DNA from: Sipunculus nudus
Lineage: Eukaryota > Annelida > Sipuncula > Golfingiida > Sipunculidae
DNA: 64,000 bases
Assembly: GCA_026874595.1 (NCBI GenBank)
Contig: CM049310.1
Coordinates: forward strand, 68,831,556 to 68,895,555
Direction of reading: 5' to 3'
Shown here: piece after piece, positions 37,901 to 48,454 of the stretch
How the letters are laid out: each line of letters starts with the position of its first letter
How positions within the stretch are numbered: position 1 is the first letter of the stretch
Translations under genes and position numbers: made by a program
The notes under the pieces: generated by a model
Told to the model about the DNA's origin: nothing
Database searches by the model: none
Seen by the model: the letters and a program-made list of their open reading frames with translations, nothing else

Positions 37901-38478
37901 TTTTGCATATGTTATGATCAGCACAACCCGATGTGTTCTGGCAATATGATCACCGACGCGCATGTCGTTTATTTAAATGTGTTTTTGTTAAATGACCAAC
38001 GATGTATAATGTCGAAATAATATTTAAATTACCGTCGTCCCACACAATGCTTTAATGTGCCACTGAACTTTAATTAGCCAAGATAAAGGCGCAAGATTCT
38101 CCAGCATTCAGTGATGTGTCAAATTGATTCTGTGGCCCTACTAGGATTCGTCTTGGCTGAGTCGTCATAAACCAAACTAATTGTCATCTAATCTAATCGG
38201 GTAGATCAGGCTGTTAAACAAATAAATTAAATTGCAACTGTTTCCCAAAACTGTTATGCCTGACCACATAACAGCATAGCGCTGCGTTCCTAGCTGCAGC
38301 CAAGCGTTTCAGAAAACCTTTTTTCGTTGTGTTCCCATACACCACCCGGCAATGGAACGTGGTGCGGCCATTAAGTAAGGTTTTGGGAATTTTTTACTCC
38401 AGTGAAGGAGCCTTCCAGATATTTTACGAACATCGGGTGCGGCCATTAGACGCGTGCGGCGGCAAAACGCGGATCTAC

Positions 38479-38515
<37 letters not shown>

Positions 38516-41216
38516 TTTAAAACCAATAAGTAGACTATTTAACCAGTTATTGGTCCTTTGACTGTATATTTTGTAACATTAGAACAACAACCCACCTGGT
38601 CAATATTCAGAAGACTGGTCTCTTCATCCACCGTGCCTTCAGCTTCACATTGTGGGCAGACCTTCTGTTCTCCATCACTGTCAAATAAAGAATAAAAATA
38701 TGTTATGTATACAAAGTAAATAAAACCCTAGTGTGAGAACACTGCACTCAACAGCACTGATGCTGATCATCACAGGCTGTTCATCTAACATTTCGATAGT
38801 GAACCATCAATATTCACCATGCTCCCAATTTTAAAGGAAAAGTTTCAGACATGATGTGATACATCATACACTTATAGAGCTAATTTATATGTATCTGAAT
38901 GCCAAATGAGAAGGAAAAAAGCAGGAATTATCATCCAGAAATTAATTTTTGGACAGAAGGCTCCTGTGACCTTCACCTTTGACTTTGTGTCCTCAAAATT
39001 GATAGGGGTCTTCCACTCTTGGCAGGTGAACTATATGTGCAAGATGAAAGATCTGAGATCAATTGTTTGGCTGAAAATGCATCCGCAATCTTTTTAAAGA
39101 GGTGTCCTGTGACCTTGACCTTTGACCTCATGACCCCAAAATCAAATACGAGTCTTGCTTTTCCAATGGGTCATAACAAGTCAAGTTTGAAATCCATACA
39201 TCAATAAAGCAGGAATTATCATCCAGAAATTAATTTTTGGACAGATGGCCCCTGTGACCTTCACCTTTGACCTTGTGACCTCAAAATTGATAGGGGTCTT
39301 CCACTCTTGGCAGGTGAACTATATGGCAAGATGAAAGATCTGAGATGAATTGTTTGGCTGAAAATGCATCCACAATCTTTTTAAAGATGTGTCCTGTAAC
39401 CTTGACCTTTAACCTCATGACCCCAAAATCAATTTGGGTCTTGCTTTTCGTATGGGACATATACAAGTCAAGTTTGAAATCCATACATCAATAAAAGCAG
39501 GAATTATCATCCAGAAACTAATTTTTGGACAGAAGGCTCCTGTGACCTTCACCTTTGACTTTGTGTCCTCAAAATTGATAGGGGTCTTCCACTCTTGGCA
39601 GGTGAACTATATGTGCAAGATGAAAGATCTGAGATCAATTGTTTGGCTGAAAATGCATCCGCAATCTTTTTAAAGAGGTGTCCTGTGACCTTGACCTTTG
39701 ACCTCATGACCCCAAAATCAATTCGGGTCTTGCTTTTCCAATGGGTCATAACAAGTCAAGTTTGAAATCCATACATCAATAAAAGCAGGAATTATCATCC
39801 GGAAACTAATTTTTGGACAGATGGCTCCTGTGACCTTCACCTTTGACCTCAAAATTGATATGGATCATGCACTATTGGCAAGAGAGCTTTACATTCACGA
39901 TGGAAGACCTGGGATGAAAGTTTGGCTTAAAATGCACCCACAGTATCTTTTAAGATGCGAGTCCAGTGGCCTTGACCTTTGACCTCATGACCCTAGAACC
40001 TATAGGGTTCTTACTTCAGTAGTGGGCCATACATAAGTCACGTTTGAAATCTATATGGCTATCAACACTGGAGATATCATAAGAGGTGTGTGATTTTCAC
40101 CAAATATTGACACATTAAAGGTCAAGGCCACTCTCATGGTAAAGGTCATGACCCAAATGTAAATAGACCTCATCCCATAGCCAATCTCTCTACATGTGCA
40201 TAATATGAAAGAAATCTGTCCATTAGTTTTTGACTTATAATGCTTACAGTACTGTCAAGTGGCAATTATGGGGGTATTAAAAGGCGTAAAAACAAGAAAA
40301 GGATAATAGGTGGGGCCACCAGTTTCTGGTATATCACAAGGATATACAAGATCTTCGGTCACCTTGATTTTTGGACCAGTCCATGCAAGCTTACTTGAGA
40401 TATTTAAGAATTTGTGTCATTTTTAGCAAAAATTGACCTATTCAAGGTCAAGGTCACTCTCCTAGCATAGGTCACGACCCCATTTTAAATAGGCTTTGTC
40501 CCTTACCTATATCTATACAAATGTAAAATTTAAAAAAGATCAGTGAAATATTTTTTGAGTTATCCCGCTCACAAGGTTTTTCTGCTGCGGCGGCATCGGC
40601 GGGACTGTCGTGAAACCATAGTATCCTGAATTTGTCTGGCGATCCAATTACAGTAATGAGGACAATAAAAATACATGTAAATAGATGTATTCACTGTCAA
40701 ATATACCAGTTTAAAAAGTTGATAGATTTCCATTGTTACAAATTAATCTGACTCAAGATCACAGTGTATTCAAAGTATAGAACCACCAAATTATGAATGC
40801 CAATGAGACCTCAATAAATTGGTGGTCAATGGGAGGTATGATAGCAAAGGGCAAAAATGAATTGGGACCATGAAAAAGTGGTCGTTATTTTGAGGTGGTC
40901 GCTAATCTGAGGTGGTCACATGCTAGGTTTTCCTCTACATTATAAACATTGATCCCAGTACTTTAGAACCGAATGCTGGGTAAGCAGGTAAAATTTTCAT
41001 GTATATGTCATGTAACGGAGTGTTAATATTTCATTTCATTCATACATACCTTATTAGTGAATTGATACAATTTCTACAGAAACGATGTCCACAGAAGCTC
41101 TGTAATGGATCCCTCAGCAGCAGCTGACAGTGGCTGCACTGAAACTTGTGGTCTACATCACCTTGGAGTATTTCTAATGGATATCCCTTCCCACTTTCAA
41201 CTATATTTGTTGCCAT
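25762..41216 (-). CDS. TRAF: TNF receptor-associated factor, TRAF2/TRAF3-like (eight coding exons, 485 aa)
   Basis: A cytoplasmic adaptor and probable E3 ubiquitin ligase of TNF-receptor/IL-17/Toll-type signalling to NF-kB and JNK (family knowledge). Exons 41,216-41,050, 38,677-38,596, 36,357-36,259, 33,590-33,513, 32,345-32,289, 31,438-30,814, 26,877-26,750 and 25,983-25,762 join in phase to 1,458 bases. The start ATG has an in-frame TGA four codons upstream. Domains: RING 27-67 ([18 protein letters not shown]), TRAF-type zinc fingers ~100-180, coiled coil ~185-325, MATH 329-485 ([27 protein letters not shown]-like [27 protein letters not shown]). The ending IVDLTDI resembles TRAF2/3/5. It is shorter than vertebrate TRAF3 because only about three zinc fingers are visible; an exon could have been missed in the phase-0 introns. 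TRAF2 versus TRAF3 orthology is undecided. Confidence 0.93.
26003..26328. repeat. Degenerate minisatellite (~45 bp units) in TRAF intron 7
   Basis: About seven diverged units built on GGCACTGATCAGCTACTG, GAATGGTGAGGTA and AAAGCCTACAGA. It lies directly next to the last exon. Much older looking than the arrays in the other introns. Confidence 0.75.
26750..26877 (-). CDS. TRAF: TRAF exon 7: middle of MATH domain
   Basis: Acceptor CTGTCCCCAG|GGTACAAG, donor AAACAAAAG|GTAGGG, 128 bases. Encodes [20 protein letters not shown] and LFFVVMRG...LLKWPFKQK; the first Gly codon is split with exon 6. Confidence 0.95.
27214..29870. repeat. 37-bp minisatellite array (~70 units) in TRAF intron 6
   Basis: The unit is built of AACCAGCAATGGTTTTGTG and ATCATGTTTCATATTTTC. 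The left ~500 bases are diverged, the rest well conserved. Some units are variants (TGTTTTTGTAATC; CAATCAGTATTGGTCTGGTG; AACCAGCTATGG), and blocks of several units recur in the same order near 27,950, 28,210 and 28,900, so there is higher-order duplication. AACCA-GCAA-TGGTT within each unit is a small inverted repeat. Not a CRISPR array: there are no spacers. Confidence 0.95.
29871..30813. other. Remainder of TRAF intron 6
   Basis: Ordinary AT-rich intron sequence. No exon-like segment or repeat identified. Confidence 0.5.
30814..31438 (-). CDS. TRAF: TRAF exon 6: coiled coil and start of MATH domain
   Basis: Acceptor TTAACCAG|GAAGGGG, donor CACAGAG|GTATGC, 625 bases, residues 162-369. It begins with the end of the last zinc finger and QHVNML. 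A long heptad-rich helix follows ([64 protein letters not shown]), then [20 protein letters not shown], the MATH start. The helix predicts trimerisation as in other TRAFs. Confidence 0.95.
31439..32288. other. TRAF intron 5
   Basis: 850 bases without recognisable exon or repeat. Confidence 0.6.
32289..32345 (-). CDS. TRAF: TRAF exon 5: zinc finger segment
   Basis: 57 bases, acceptor GTTTTACAG|ATGGAA, donor GAAGTG|GTGAGG. Encodes [19 protein letters not shown]: the H..C end of one TRAF-type zinc finger and the C...C start of the next. Confidence 0.88.
32346..33512. other. TRAF intron 4
   Basis: No additional zinc-finger exon seen on the minus strand. A plus-strand open frame at 33,143-33,463 has no recognisable similarity. 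Confidence 0.5.
33513..33590 (-). CDS. TRAF: TRAF exon 4: zinc finger segment
   Basis: 78 bases, acceptor TCTTTCAG|TCCAGT, donor AAGATG|GTACAT. Encodes [20 protein letters not shown] and DIPRKM. The H..C closes the finger begun in exon 3, and C..C opens the next. Confidence 0.9.
34508..36205. repeat. 45-bp minisatellite array (~38 units) in TRAF intron 3
   Basis: The unit reads GACCAGAGACAGAAC, a variable ATCTTTAATGG or TTCCTTATTGG block, then TCTACTTAGTTATCATTAT. The two block types often alternate, giving a 90-bp dimer. Some units are AC-variant (CAGACACAGAAC, TAATCTTTATTACCAGAAAC), and one such pair is duplicated near 35,890-36,060. Because 45 is divisible by three, long open frames run through it ([15 protein letters not shown] repeats), but they are only a by-product. 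Confidence 0.96.
36259..36357 (-). CDS. TRAF: TRAF exon 3: linker helix and first zinc finger
   Basis: 99 bases, acceptor TATTTTAG|ACATTT, donor TATGAG|GTAACC. Encodes [18 protein letters not shown], then [15 protein letters not shown]. The FPDNAxRRE segment after the RING is characteristic of TRAF proteins. Confidence 0.93.
36972..38480. mobile_element. 1.5-kb non-autonomous TIR transposon in TRAF intron 2
   Basis: Left end 36,972-36,996 and right end 38,456-38,480 are perfect 25-bp inverted repeats starting CCGTAGATCCGCGTTTTGCC, flanked by TA on both sides. The flanks are a (TA)n tract, so the element landed in a TA microsatellite. Subterminal GCGGCCATTA / GCGGCTATAAAACGC motifs recur at both ends. 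Inside, ~270 bp is directly duplicated (near 37,585-37,850 and 37,870-38,100). No transposase is encoded. TIR style and TA target suggest mobilisation by a pogo/Tc1-type transposase; which one is not known. Confidence 0.9.
38596..38677 (-). CDS. TRAF: TRAF exon 2: C-terminal part of RING finger
   Basis: 82 bases, acceptor TTTGACAG|TGATGG, donor GACCAG|GTGGGT. Encodes [24 protein letters not shown] provides the last RING zinc ligands. Confidence 0.93.
38921..40075. repeat. 288-bp tandem array (four units) in TRAF intron 1
   Basis: Units start at GCAGGAATTATCATCC, positions 38,921, 39,209, 39,497 and 39,785: exact 288-base spacing. The fourth is more diverged. Each unit has two TGACCTT(G/C)ACCTTTGACC-type blocks about 140 bases apart. 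Related blocks recur at 48.65-49.15 kb. Units 1 and 3 are closest to each other. Confidence 0.93.
39116..39128 (-). promoter_or_regulatory. Perfect DR1-type nuclear receptor motif within the 288-bp repeat (also 39,692, 39,973 and 48,666)
   Basis: TGACCTTTGACCT is on the minus strand AGGTCAAAGGTCA, two AGGTCA half-sites spaced by one base. This is the consensus of RXR/HNF4/PPAR-type dimers. The adjacent TCAAGGTCA also fits an ERR/SF-1 type extended half-site. Exact copies are at 39,116-39,128, 39,692-39,704, 39,973-39,985 and 48,666-48,678. The match is seen; binding or function is inference. Confidence 0.4.
40076..40615 (-). repeat. Minus-oriented copy of the 57.3-kb repeat module
   Basis: Contains TTCAAGGTCAAGGTCACTCTCCTAG, GATCTTCGGTCA and GGTGGGGCCACCAGTTTC. 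These recur in reverse orientation at 57,320-57,480 and 57,630-57,800. Ends with a GC-rich GCGGCGGCATCGGCGGGAC stretch. Confidence 0.65.
41050..41216 (-). CDS. TRAF: TRAF exon 1: start codon and N-terminal RING finger
   Basis: ATG at 41,216-41,214, preceded in frame by TGA; donor TAATAAG|GTATGT at 41,050/41,049. Encodes [20 protein letters not shown] then FQCSHC...[15 protein letters not shown]. The 5' untranslated part and promoter were not located. Confidence 0.93.
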
Positions 41217-42029
41217 ATCAAACCCTCAGAATACACTGCATCCATGTACACTTCCACAACTCTTTATTATGGTAAAAATCTGAAAATACAAAATACAATG
41301 ACTCAGTCCATCTGTAATATATGAATCCATGGACAAAGTAACAACAAAGGCAGGTATTAGGTGATAATGGCTGGTAATGGATCTAAAGTGTTGTCTGTTC
41401 CACCAGGGGGTGCCTACTGAAATTTGGTGATTATTATCTTTAACTTTAATACTATCGCACAATTTGATAATAAAGCTTATGAGGAAGCAATGCCCATATA
41501 TGAGATGTAAGACTACAAAACAAAAACCCACATTTGTAATTTCCAACCTACTGTAACAGCCTCGATCACTTTGACAATTTCATTTGTTCACAACCAATCA
41601 GCAGTTTTAAATGTTGTTTGAGAATGTGACCTTAGCCTATATCAATTTGGTTGAGAAGTTGTTAAAAATACTGTTTTCTCATTTATTGATTTTAATGAAT
41701 TACTAAAATACTTCACAAGGTAAGGTTTTGGGTTTCATTTAGTTAATTAGGCATATGCCTCATTTCTCAATTGCAGCTTACTTTCTGGATATGACCTGTG
41801 AGTTTAAGAAAAGATAAACACATTTCAGTGGTTACTTACTGGTGGAAAGACTAAACTCAAGTTATAACATATATTTAATATATGAACTTAATCAGAGAAC
41901 TTAATCAGTTAGTGAGGTGATATTTGTTTCATACTAAGTTTCAAAACTCAGCACGCAAGAACATCAAAGTTTGATCACTGAGGGTGGTAACATGGTATCC
42001 ATACATTTGTAAATCTGTATTTCAACTGA
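41217..42029. other. Upstream flank of the TRAF gene
   Basis: Should hold the 5' untranslated region and promoter, but no TATA box or initiator stands out. Repeat-A copy 2 begins about 815 bases upstream of the ATG. Confidence 0.4.
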
Positions 42030-45000
42030 AAACAAGGGACCCATGGGTCACGGCGCTCAGCTGATCGTGATTGGACCATAAATGTTTTCCACTGTGATAC
42101 TATATCGAGTCGATAAAGCTTATGAATATCATGGACATGTTGGGCTATTATAAAGGAATGTAATGTAATATGTGAGTAAATGATAAATGAAATAACCTGA
42201 CTGATGGATTAATAGAGTCATATATAGTGGTTAATTTTTTATTTATTAAAGAGGTGTAGAAAATTGTGATATATTTGAGCAAATATGAATGCAATGACAG
42301 CAGTAATAAGCAGTAGTAGAATGATGATAAGGCTATTTGTTGAAGGATCTAAAGTGTATGGTAGTCTGCAAGCTTTCAATTTGACAGATATGATGTTATG
42401 ATTAACTATGCTGATGAAGTGATTAATGAATTTGTGACTGTATGACACAATATCTCTTTAGTCTTGACAAGGTACATTATTGTGATGCCCACTATGTCTA
42501 CATATTACACAATATTGACATAATTTCTGGCATGTACATAGGTACCTATGGACGAATAGTTATACAAAATATTAAAGTATGAATATATCTGATTCATCTT
42601 GTTCTTGCTTACTGAGGCTGACTTTGGGATGGGGTTCGGAGAAGGGAAAAGTGAGGGCAGCACGAAGGTGGATGTAGAAATATTCTATTGTAATGTTTTT
42701 CATTTATATAAGAATATGAAAAGCTAAGAGGAAAGGGGCCCTCCTACTTGGTTTAGTAAAGTTCTAAATATATGATTGCAAACTAATACTCTGACAAGAC
42801 TGTTATGAAGAAAAACAGTAAAAGTTTTGAGATACTGTAATGTATGAAAATTTACAGATGGAAAATTTACAGATGGACAGGCAAGTGGACAGAATGGACT
42901 AATACCTTTATATCACTTTCAAGGGAATAATGCATTTAAGTTTATATATAAGCCTATTTTTTTTAAGCATATCCACTTTTTCCATTAAGAAGTTTTTATC
43001 TGAATCATTTTTTTTATTTACAGGTTTTATAAATTTTAAATGAAAAAACCTGAAAATATAAGTTAAAATATTAGAATTGTTGCAAAAGTTGCAATCATTA
43101 TATATACAGAGTAAAAAACTGAAACTATAAGTTAAAATATTAGAATTGTTGCAAAAGTTGCAATCATTATATATCCAGAGTGTAGCTCATATTGGGTCAT
43201 ATTATGCATACACATATATTTTATTATTTTTAAATCATAAATGTTTAAACTGAATTTAAAAGAAAATAATGCCACAACATGGCATCTACAAGAATATTCC
43301 TTGAATCACTATTAAAAAGTTTTGCACATTGGAGTTTTCAGTACCTGCTTAATTTTATTCACCAAAATAAAATAAAAGATTCAGTAAATTTGATAAAATA
43401 AAACATCTTTTCAAATAAAGTATACACACTGTTGGTTGAATGAGAAACAAACAATATCATTGTGCTAATTACTATCCAAGTTTTAATTAATTACTGAAAT
43501 TAATAGTCAATTTCACACCTGGTGAAGTTTTTACTCCTCTGAAGTAAGGAATTACTTATCTCATGAACATCCACACTTTCATAGCAATACACCACTTTGT
43601 GGACACAATTAAATGTACACTTTAATCATTGTAACCCTGGTGGTACAATACAAAATCTAAAATGTAGCATAGCCTAGAATAAGAATGAATCACATACAGA
43701 AAATAATAACATTCATCTAGTTTATGCACCATCTGGGGGGGGGGGGGGGGGGGAGGGAGTGCAGAGCAGGGGGGAAGCCTGCTGGTAGTGGCCAAGCTGA
43801 CCCAAGGCAAGCTGCCTGGGGTGGGTTACATAATGCAAGTGAAGGCTGTACTACTAGGTGGGCTAGATGTAAACAACACTTGACATGGTGTATGAAAACA
43901 TGAATAAAAGCTATTCTTTCCAATCAATTTCTTTGAAATTTCAGATTTTTAAAGATTAAATCCTTATGTATATATGCTGTGAAAATTAAATCAACAGTGC
44001 CAAAGTTGGACAAAATTTAAGGTATTGATTTTTTATTTATGCTAATAACTTGAAAAATTTGCAAAATTAGATCTAATTTTGGGTAAACAATTGAATCTTG
44101 ATTAAATAAAGTTATATTCCTGAAAAAAAAGTCTCTAGGTTCAGCAATTCTCATGTGAGTAAATATATTTCCTGATTTTTTAACAAATTGCATTATGTTT
44201 TGGCCCATAACTTCAAAATAATACCCAATACTAACCTAATTTTTGGTATGTTCATAGAAAATGTATAAAAGAATGTGAATCCTAAATACGATCAAAAACA
44301 GATCAGTGGTTTTGATATTAGGCAGCCCTGAAGTGTAACAATGGCTTTTTTTTATGGAAAACGGAGTTTTTTTTTCCTTAATATCTCGTAGTCCTGAACA
44401 AAGTCCTAATGACCCAATTTTCGGTATGGTAGGAGATTTTGGGGACATCTAAAATTATGTCAACAGCCTGAGGAGCATAGAGATGTGCACTGAATGACCT
44501 ACAGTCATCAAAGTGGACTGCTTGACAATGTAAGGGAATACAACAAGAGCCTCCAAAAAAATTCAATAACTAGCCTAATTTTGCAGCTTTTATTTTCAAA
44601 TTTCAGATTTTAACAGATTAAATCCTTATGTATACATGGTGTATAAATTAAATCCACAGTACTTACAGGAAAAAAACGTGCCATGGCCAAAGTTGGGCAA
44701 AATTTAAGGTACCAATTTTATATTTTTGCCAATATTTAAAAAAATTTAACAAATTTTGATCTAATTTTTGGTATACAATTAAATTTTGATTAATATAAGT
44801 TGTATTACTGGAAAAAAGTCCCTACCTTTAACACTTTTGGTCTTAAGTGACCAAATATCTTCCTGATTTTTTTACAAAATCCATTATGTTTGGGCCCATA
44901 ACTTTTTTAAATTATATAATACTGACTTAATATCTGGCATGTACATAGGAACTATATAGAGGAATATTTATGGTAAATATGAAGAAAACCAGATGAGTGG

Positions 45001-45291
45001 TTTTGATTTTAGGCAGTCCTGAAGTGTGAAAATAGATTTTTAATAAAAAATTGAGGTTTTTCCTTAATATCTCAGGGGAACGAAGTCCTATTGACCCAAT
45101 TTTTGGCATGGTAGGAGATTATAGGGACATCTAACTGTATGCCGAAATTCAGATTCGTAGGTCCAACGGTGTCGAAACGTGCCAGTCTTACGGACGGACA
45201 TCCAGACGGACGGACGGACAGACAGACAGACGGACGACGGACAATGGACCATGACTATAGCTCAGATGACTTATAGTCAGCTGAGCTAAAA
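42030..45291 (+). mobile_element. Repeat-A copy 2, uninterrupted
   Basis: Starts AACAAGGGACCCATGGGTCA near 42,031 and ends with GACGGACGGAC-type sequence and the hairpin plus CTAAAA at 45,259-45,291. It has no pogo element and no L1-B. The 43,461-43,475 sequence GTGCTAATTACTATC differs from the pogo target (GTGCTAA-TA-ACTATC) by one base. Contains the direct internal duplication 43,920-44,460 / 44,590-45,130 and a G run at 43,736-43,754. Non-coding. Confidence 0.85.
45259..45287 (+). repeat. Terminal hairpin of repeat-A copy 2
   Basis: Same 13-bp stem and TAT loop as at 20,568-20,596. Confidence 0.8.
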
Positions 45292-45474
45292 ATCAATTTT
45301 AATTCCAACAACGACTTGGAAAAGGAAAATACAGTATATAAGATACAGTATATACAATAAGTAAGACATTACGGTTCAATAAACTTTCTTAACAGGACAA
45401 CACATTTGATGGGGTTAAAAAAAATTAAGGCAAGTACCAGCAATATATGTATCAAATAAAATAGAAAATAACAT

Positions 45475-45765
45475 ATAAACATTATTAATCACCAGTTTAA
45501 GGCACCAGGCATTCCTATTCCATCTTAAAACTGGTATCACATCTAGGAGCCACTATAGAACGCGGGCTTCCCTTCTATTGAGGAAAATATAATAAAACTG
45601 TCTCCTCTCTGTCCCTATTTTAACTCTTACCTTTTTCCTGCAGATGTCCCTACAGTGAACTCTTCTAAAATAATCAACCACTAAGCATCAGAAGTCACCT
45701 CAATCGGGAATCGAACCTACGTTCTCTAGACTAGGAGCCCTACACGCTACTAAGTGAGCCTTGAA
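45475..45765 (-). mobile_element. tRNA-derived SINE
   Basis: On the minus strand the head contains an A-box-like GGCTCACTTAGTAGCGTG (45,743-45,760) and a perfect B box GGTTCGATTCCC (45,706-45,717), about the spacing of a tRNA gene. The anticodon arm does not fold cleanly, so it is a SINE and not a functional tRNA gene. A ~200-base non-tRNA body follows, ending in an A-rich tail near 45,475; the exact end is uncertain. Confidence 0.72.
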
Positions 45766-47290
45766 GATGAGATACCAGTAGGAGCGAGTTTTGTTCATTT
45801 ATATCTGCTACTGAAGCGCCATCTATCGCGAAAATGGCAAACCATTTACTATTTAAACAGGAAAATAAAGCTTCAGGTGGGGGCTCCGCCCCCACACCCC
45901 TGTTCAGACTGGGAACCCAGGTTCTCCGGACCCCTCATCTAATATAATAAATTCCAGTTATGAGCAAAATTAAATACAGGAATTCTCAGGAAAATAATAT
46001 GTAACGGCCTTTTTCAGGAAACAATTTATTATGCAACACCCGTTGTGCATAAGGTACTGGCGGTAGGCTGAAGCCCGGTTTCTATAGTTATAAAATTGTA
46101 CCTAAAAGATTTATTAATATCCCCTTCCTGGTCTCAAACAAAAGACTCCTCTCAATCAAATTTCATTAAAATTCATTTTTAACTTTTGACAAATCCTGTA
46201 TACATAATCACAAAGAAACAGAAAGACAAACGTATTATATGAATCGAGACGAACAGATTTACGTTCGTGAAAATTATAACCTATAGAAGTCATGACGGAG
46301 TTCCCAACACACAGGGCTTGGTCTTACATGAATATTTTTTTTTAATATTTCAAATGTAAACGAGTCATATCCCCCACAAATCCCACTACGGCCCGAATAT
46401 AGAATTCTTTTCTCCATTTCCAAGATGGGTCTAAACTGACTGGACCGTCTCATATTAGTTGTATAGTCAACATAAGCCACGAGATGCCTGATGATATGAC
46501 ACCGACATGCCTCTTACTTCTCCATAGCCACCAGGGGTGACTATAAAATGTATGATATAACGTCGTACGTTAACGGTGCAAGGCGGCTAACTTCTCCATT
46601 ACATGAACTTGATGAAGGCACCTCACATAAATCCTAAGGCTAAAGTACATTACAACGTCCGTATATACACCCATATCCCCGTCCATGAAGGCCGCATTCT
46701 ATACTCGCTCCCCGAATACATATACTTTTAAAAACATATAATGAACATGAACTCTATCAATAGTATAAAAAAACGACAATAATATACCCTTAGCCACAAG
46801 ACTGCCGATGTGCGATGATTCTTGAATGTCGAACTTCAATATTGAATGTAACTGTGTGCAAAACAAGGATGTCTTACGTCGGACGCCGATTCGGATGTTT
46901 TCTTCAAATGACAAAAAGGTATGTTTTCGCAGAAATGTTTCGATAACCTTTTCGATGATTATTTTTATTTGATGAAAAAATCCCTTATTTAATTAATACA
47001 TGCGTGATATAAAAAAACGGATGCGTGGTGTGACGCGATTTGCACCAAGCGAATAAGAATTATGATACCTTAACTGTTGGGAAATTTGTAAGCAAGCACG
47101 TCACATCTATATGTCTGGCCCGTTCCCTGCCTCCTACATGTACAGTATACGTGGTACAAAGCCGAGCATATTAAGCTTGTGCGTGCGTTATCATGATTGC
47201 TATCACCATTGTATTTTATGTATAACAGATACTAATTTACGTATACACACCCTCACACACACACATATTCAGAGGGAGTGAGAAAGAGAA

Positions 47291-47292
<2 letters not shown>
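45766..47292. other. No recognisable gene
   Basis: Includes a GGGGGCTCCGCCCCCACACC-type phrase near 45,880 that looks like a dispersed repeat. Open frames are short and unlike any family I know. Confidence 0.5.

Positions 47293-47349
<57 letters not shown>
47293..47349. repeat. (TA)n microsatellite
   Basis: About 56 bases of alternating AT after a GAGAAAGAGAAAG purine stretch. Confidence 0.95.
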
Positions 47350-47358
<9 letters not shown>

Positions 47359-48454
47359 TAAAAACCGGATGGCATATAATTAGGGAATTTTAAAGAGTAT
47401 GTCTCTTTCTTGTAGGTGTAGTGGCTTAATTGTTCCCATCAAAAGATCAAGTTCATGCACGCCTTTGCATGCATTAGAATTATATTATATTATATTATTA
47501 GGGAGGGGAATAGAACTTCAACTAGTTCAACACAAAACAGGAATTTTGAATCGCAGGCCCACTTATCATTGAATAAAAATAATTACTCTTGAGTTCATAT
47601 AATTATCAACTAATGTTTCCAGACCATCCCTAGGCTCTGTCCAAATCTTGATTTTTTTTCGGGCCAGATAGTGTGGCGGGGTCGTATCTTTCACAAGACT
47701 GCTGTTTTTACGAATAAAAAAAGGCTACATATTTCAGACATCATATTTTTACTTTAAAATATTTTTACATAAATCCCCCGTGATCATTTTTATGTTTCCG
47801 TGCGATCGAGAGAGATGACCTACTTAATTGGCGTGACAAGTATTAAGGATTATCTTTATATAAACTTGTACATTTTGTTGTTCAAGTTTTAAAATATTAT
47901 TTTTCAAAACATTTTGTTTGTCAGAGCCATCTTTAGGCCTAATCGTATTGGTTCCTGAATGATAGGGCTATTGATAATCGTATCAATCCTCTCATTTCCC
48001 TCCAATAATGAGATTGGTTTCTTATTTTTGGTATACGACAACAAGAATGTAGTTTGTAGCAGCAGATCAACATTAACATTAAATTGCGTTTCAGGATGGA
48101 ACAATGAACCGGTATTTCACTGTCGTCGTCCCAGTTTTATACTTGCTGAGAAAAATCCCCGTGGAAATTCCCTAGATCACTATATTACTAGGGGAAGGAA
48201 GTAGATTGGTACCTTGCATAATCACGAGCCTGTCATTATCGAGTGACTGTGACTAATTTTCGTAAATGTATTTTATCAAGAGAATGGTCAAAATATAAAC
48301 TTTAATTACTGGTTAAATAGAGGTGCTAAACAGTTAGATTATATCATATACAGAGCCATATATGGCATGTCAGTGAAACGGGTGTTTTGTTATATTAAAC
48401 ATAATACTGAAGACCAGTACACGATTTTACTGATATATAACCTAGCTCAGTTAA
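47350..48454. other. No gene that can be supported
   Basis: A minus-strand frame at 47,904-48,104 reads like a folded protein (FHPETQFNVNVDLLLQTTF..., ...EPIRLGLKMALTNKMF) but has a stop just upstream and no convincing splice acceptor. A plus-strand fragment near 48,305 reads NYWLNRGAKQLDYIIYRA, in the style of an endonuclease/phosphatase domain. Neither can be assigned. Confidence 0.35.

Noticed and set aside
45700-45765. Functional tRNA gene
   Set aside because: A and B boxes are present but the acceptor and anticodon arms do not fold, and a long body with an A-rich end follows, so a SINE.
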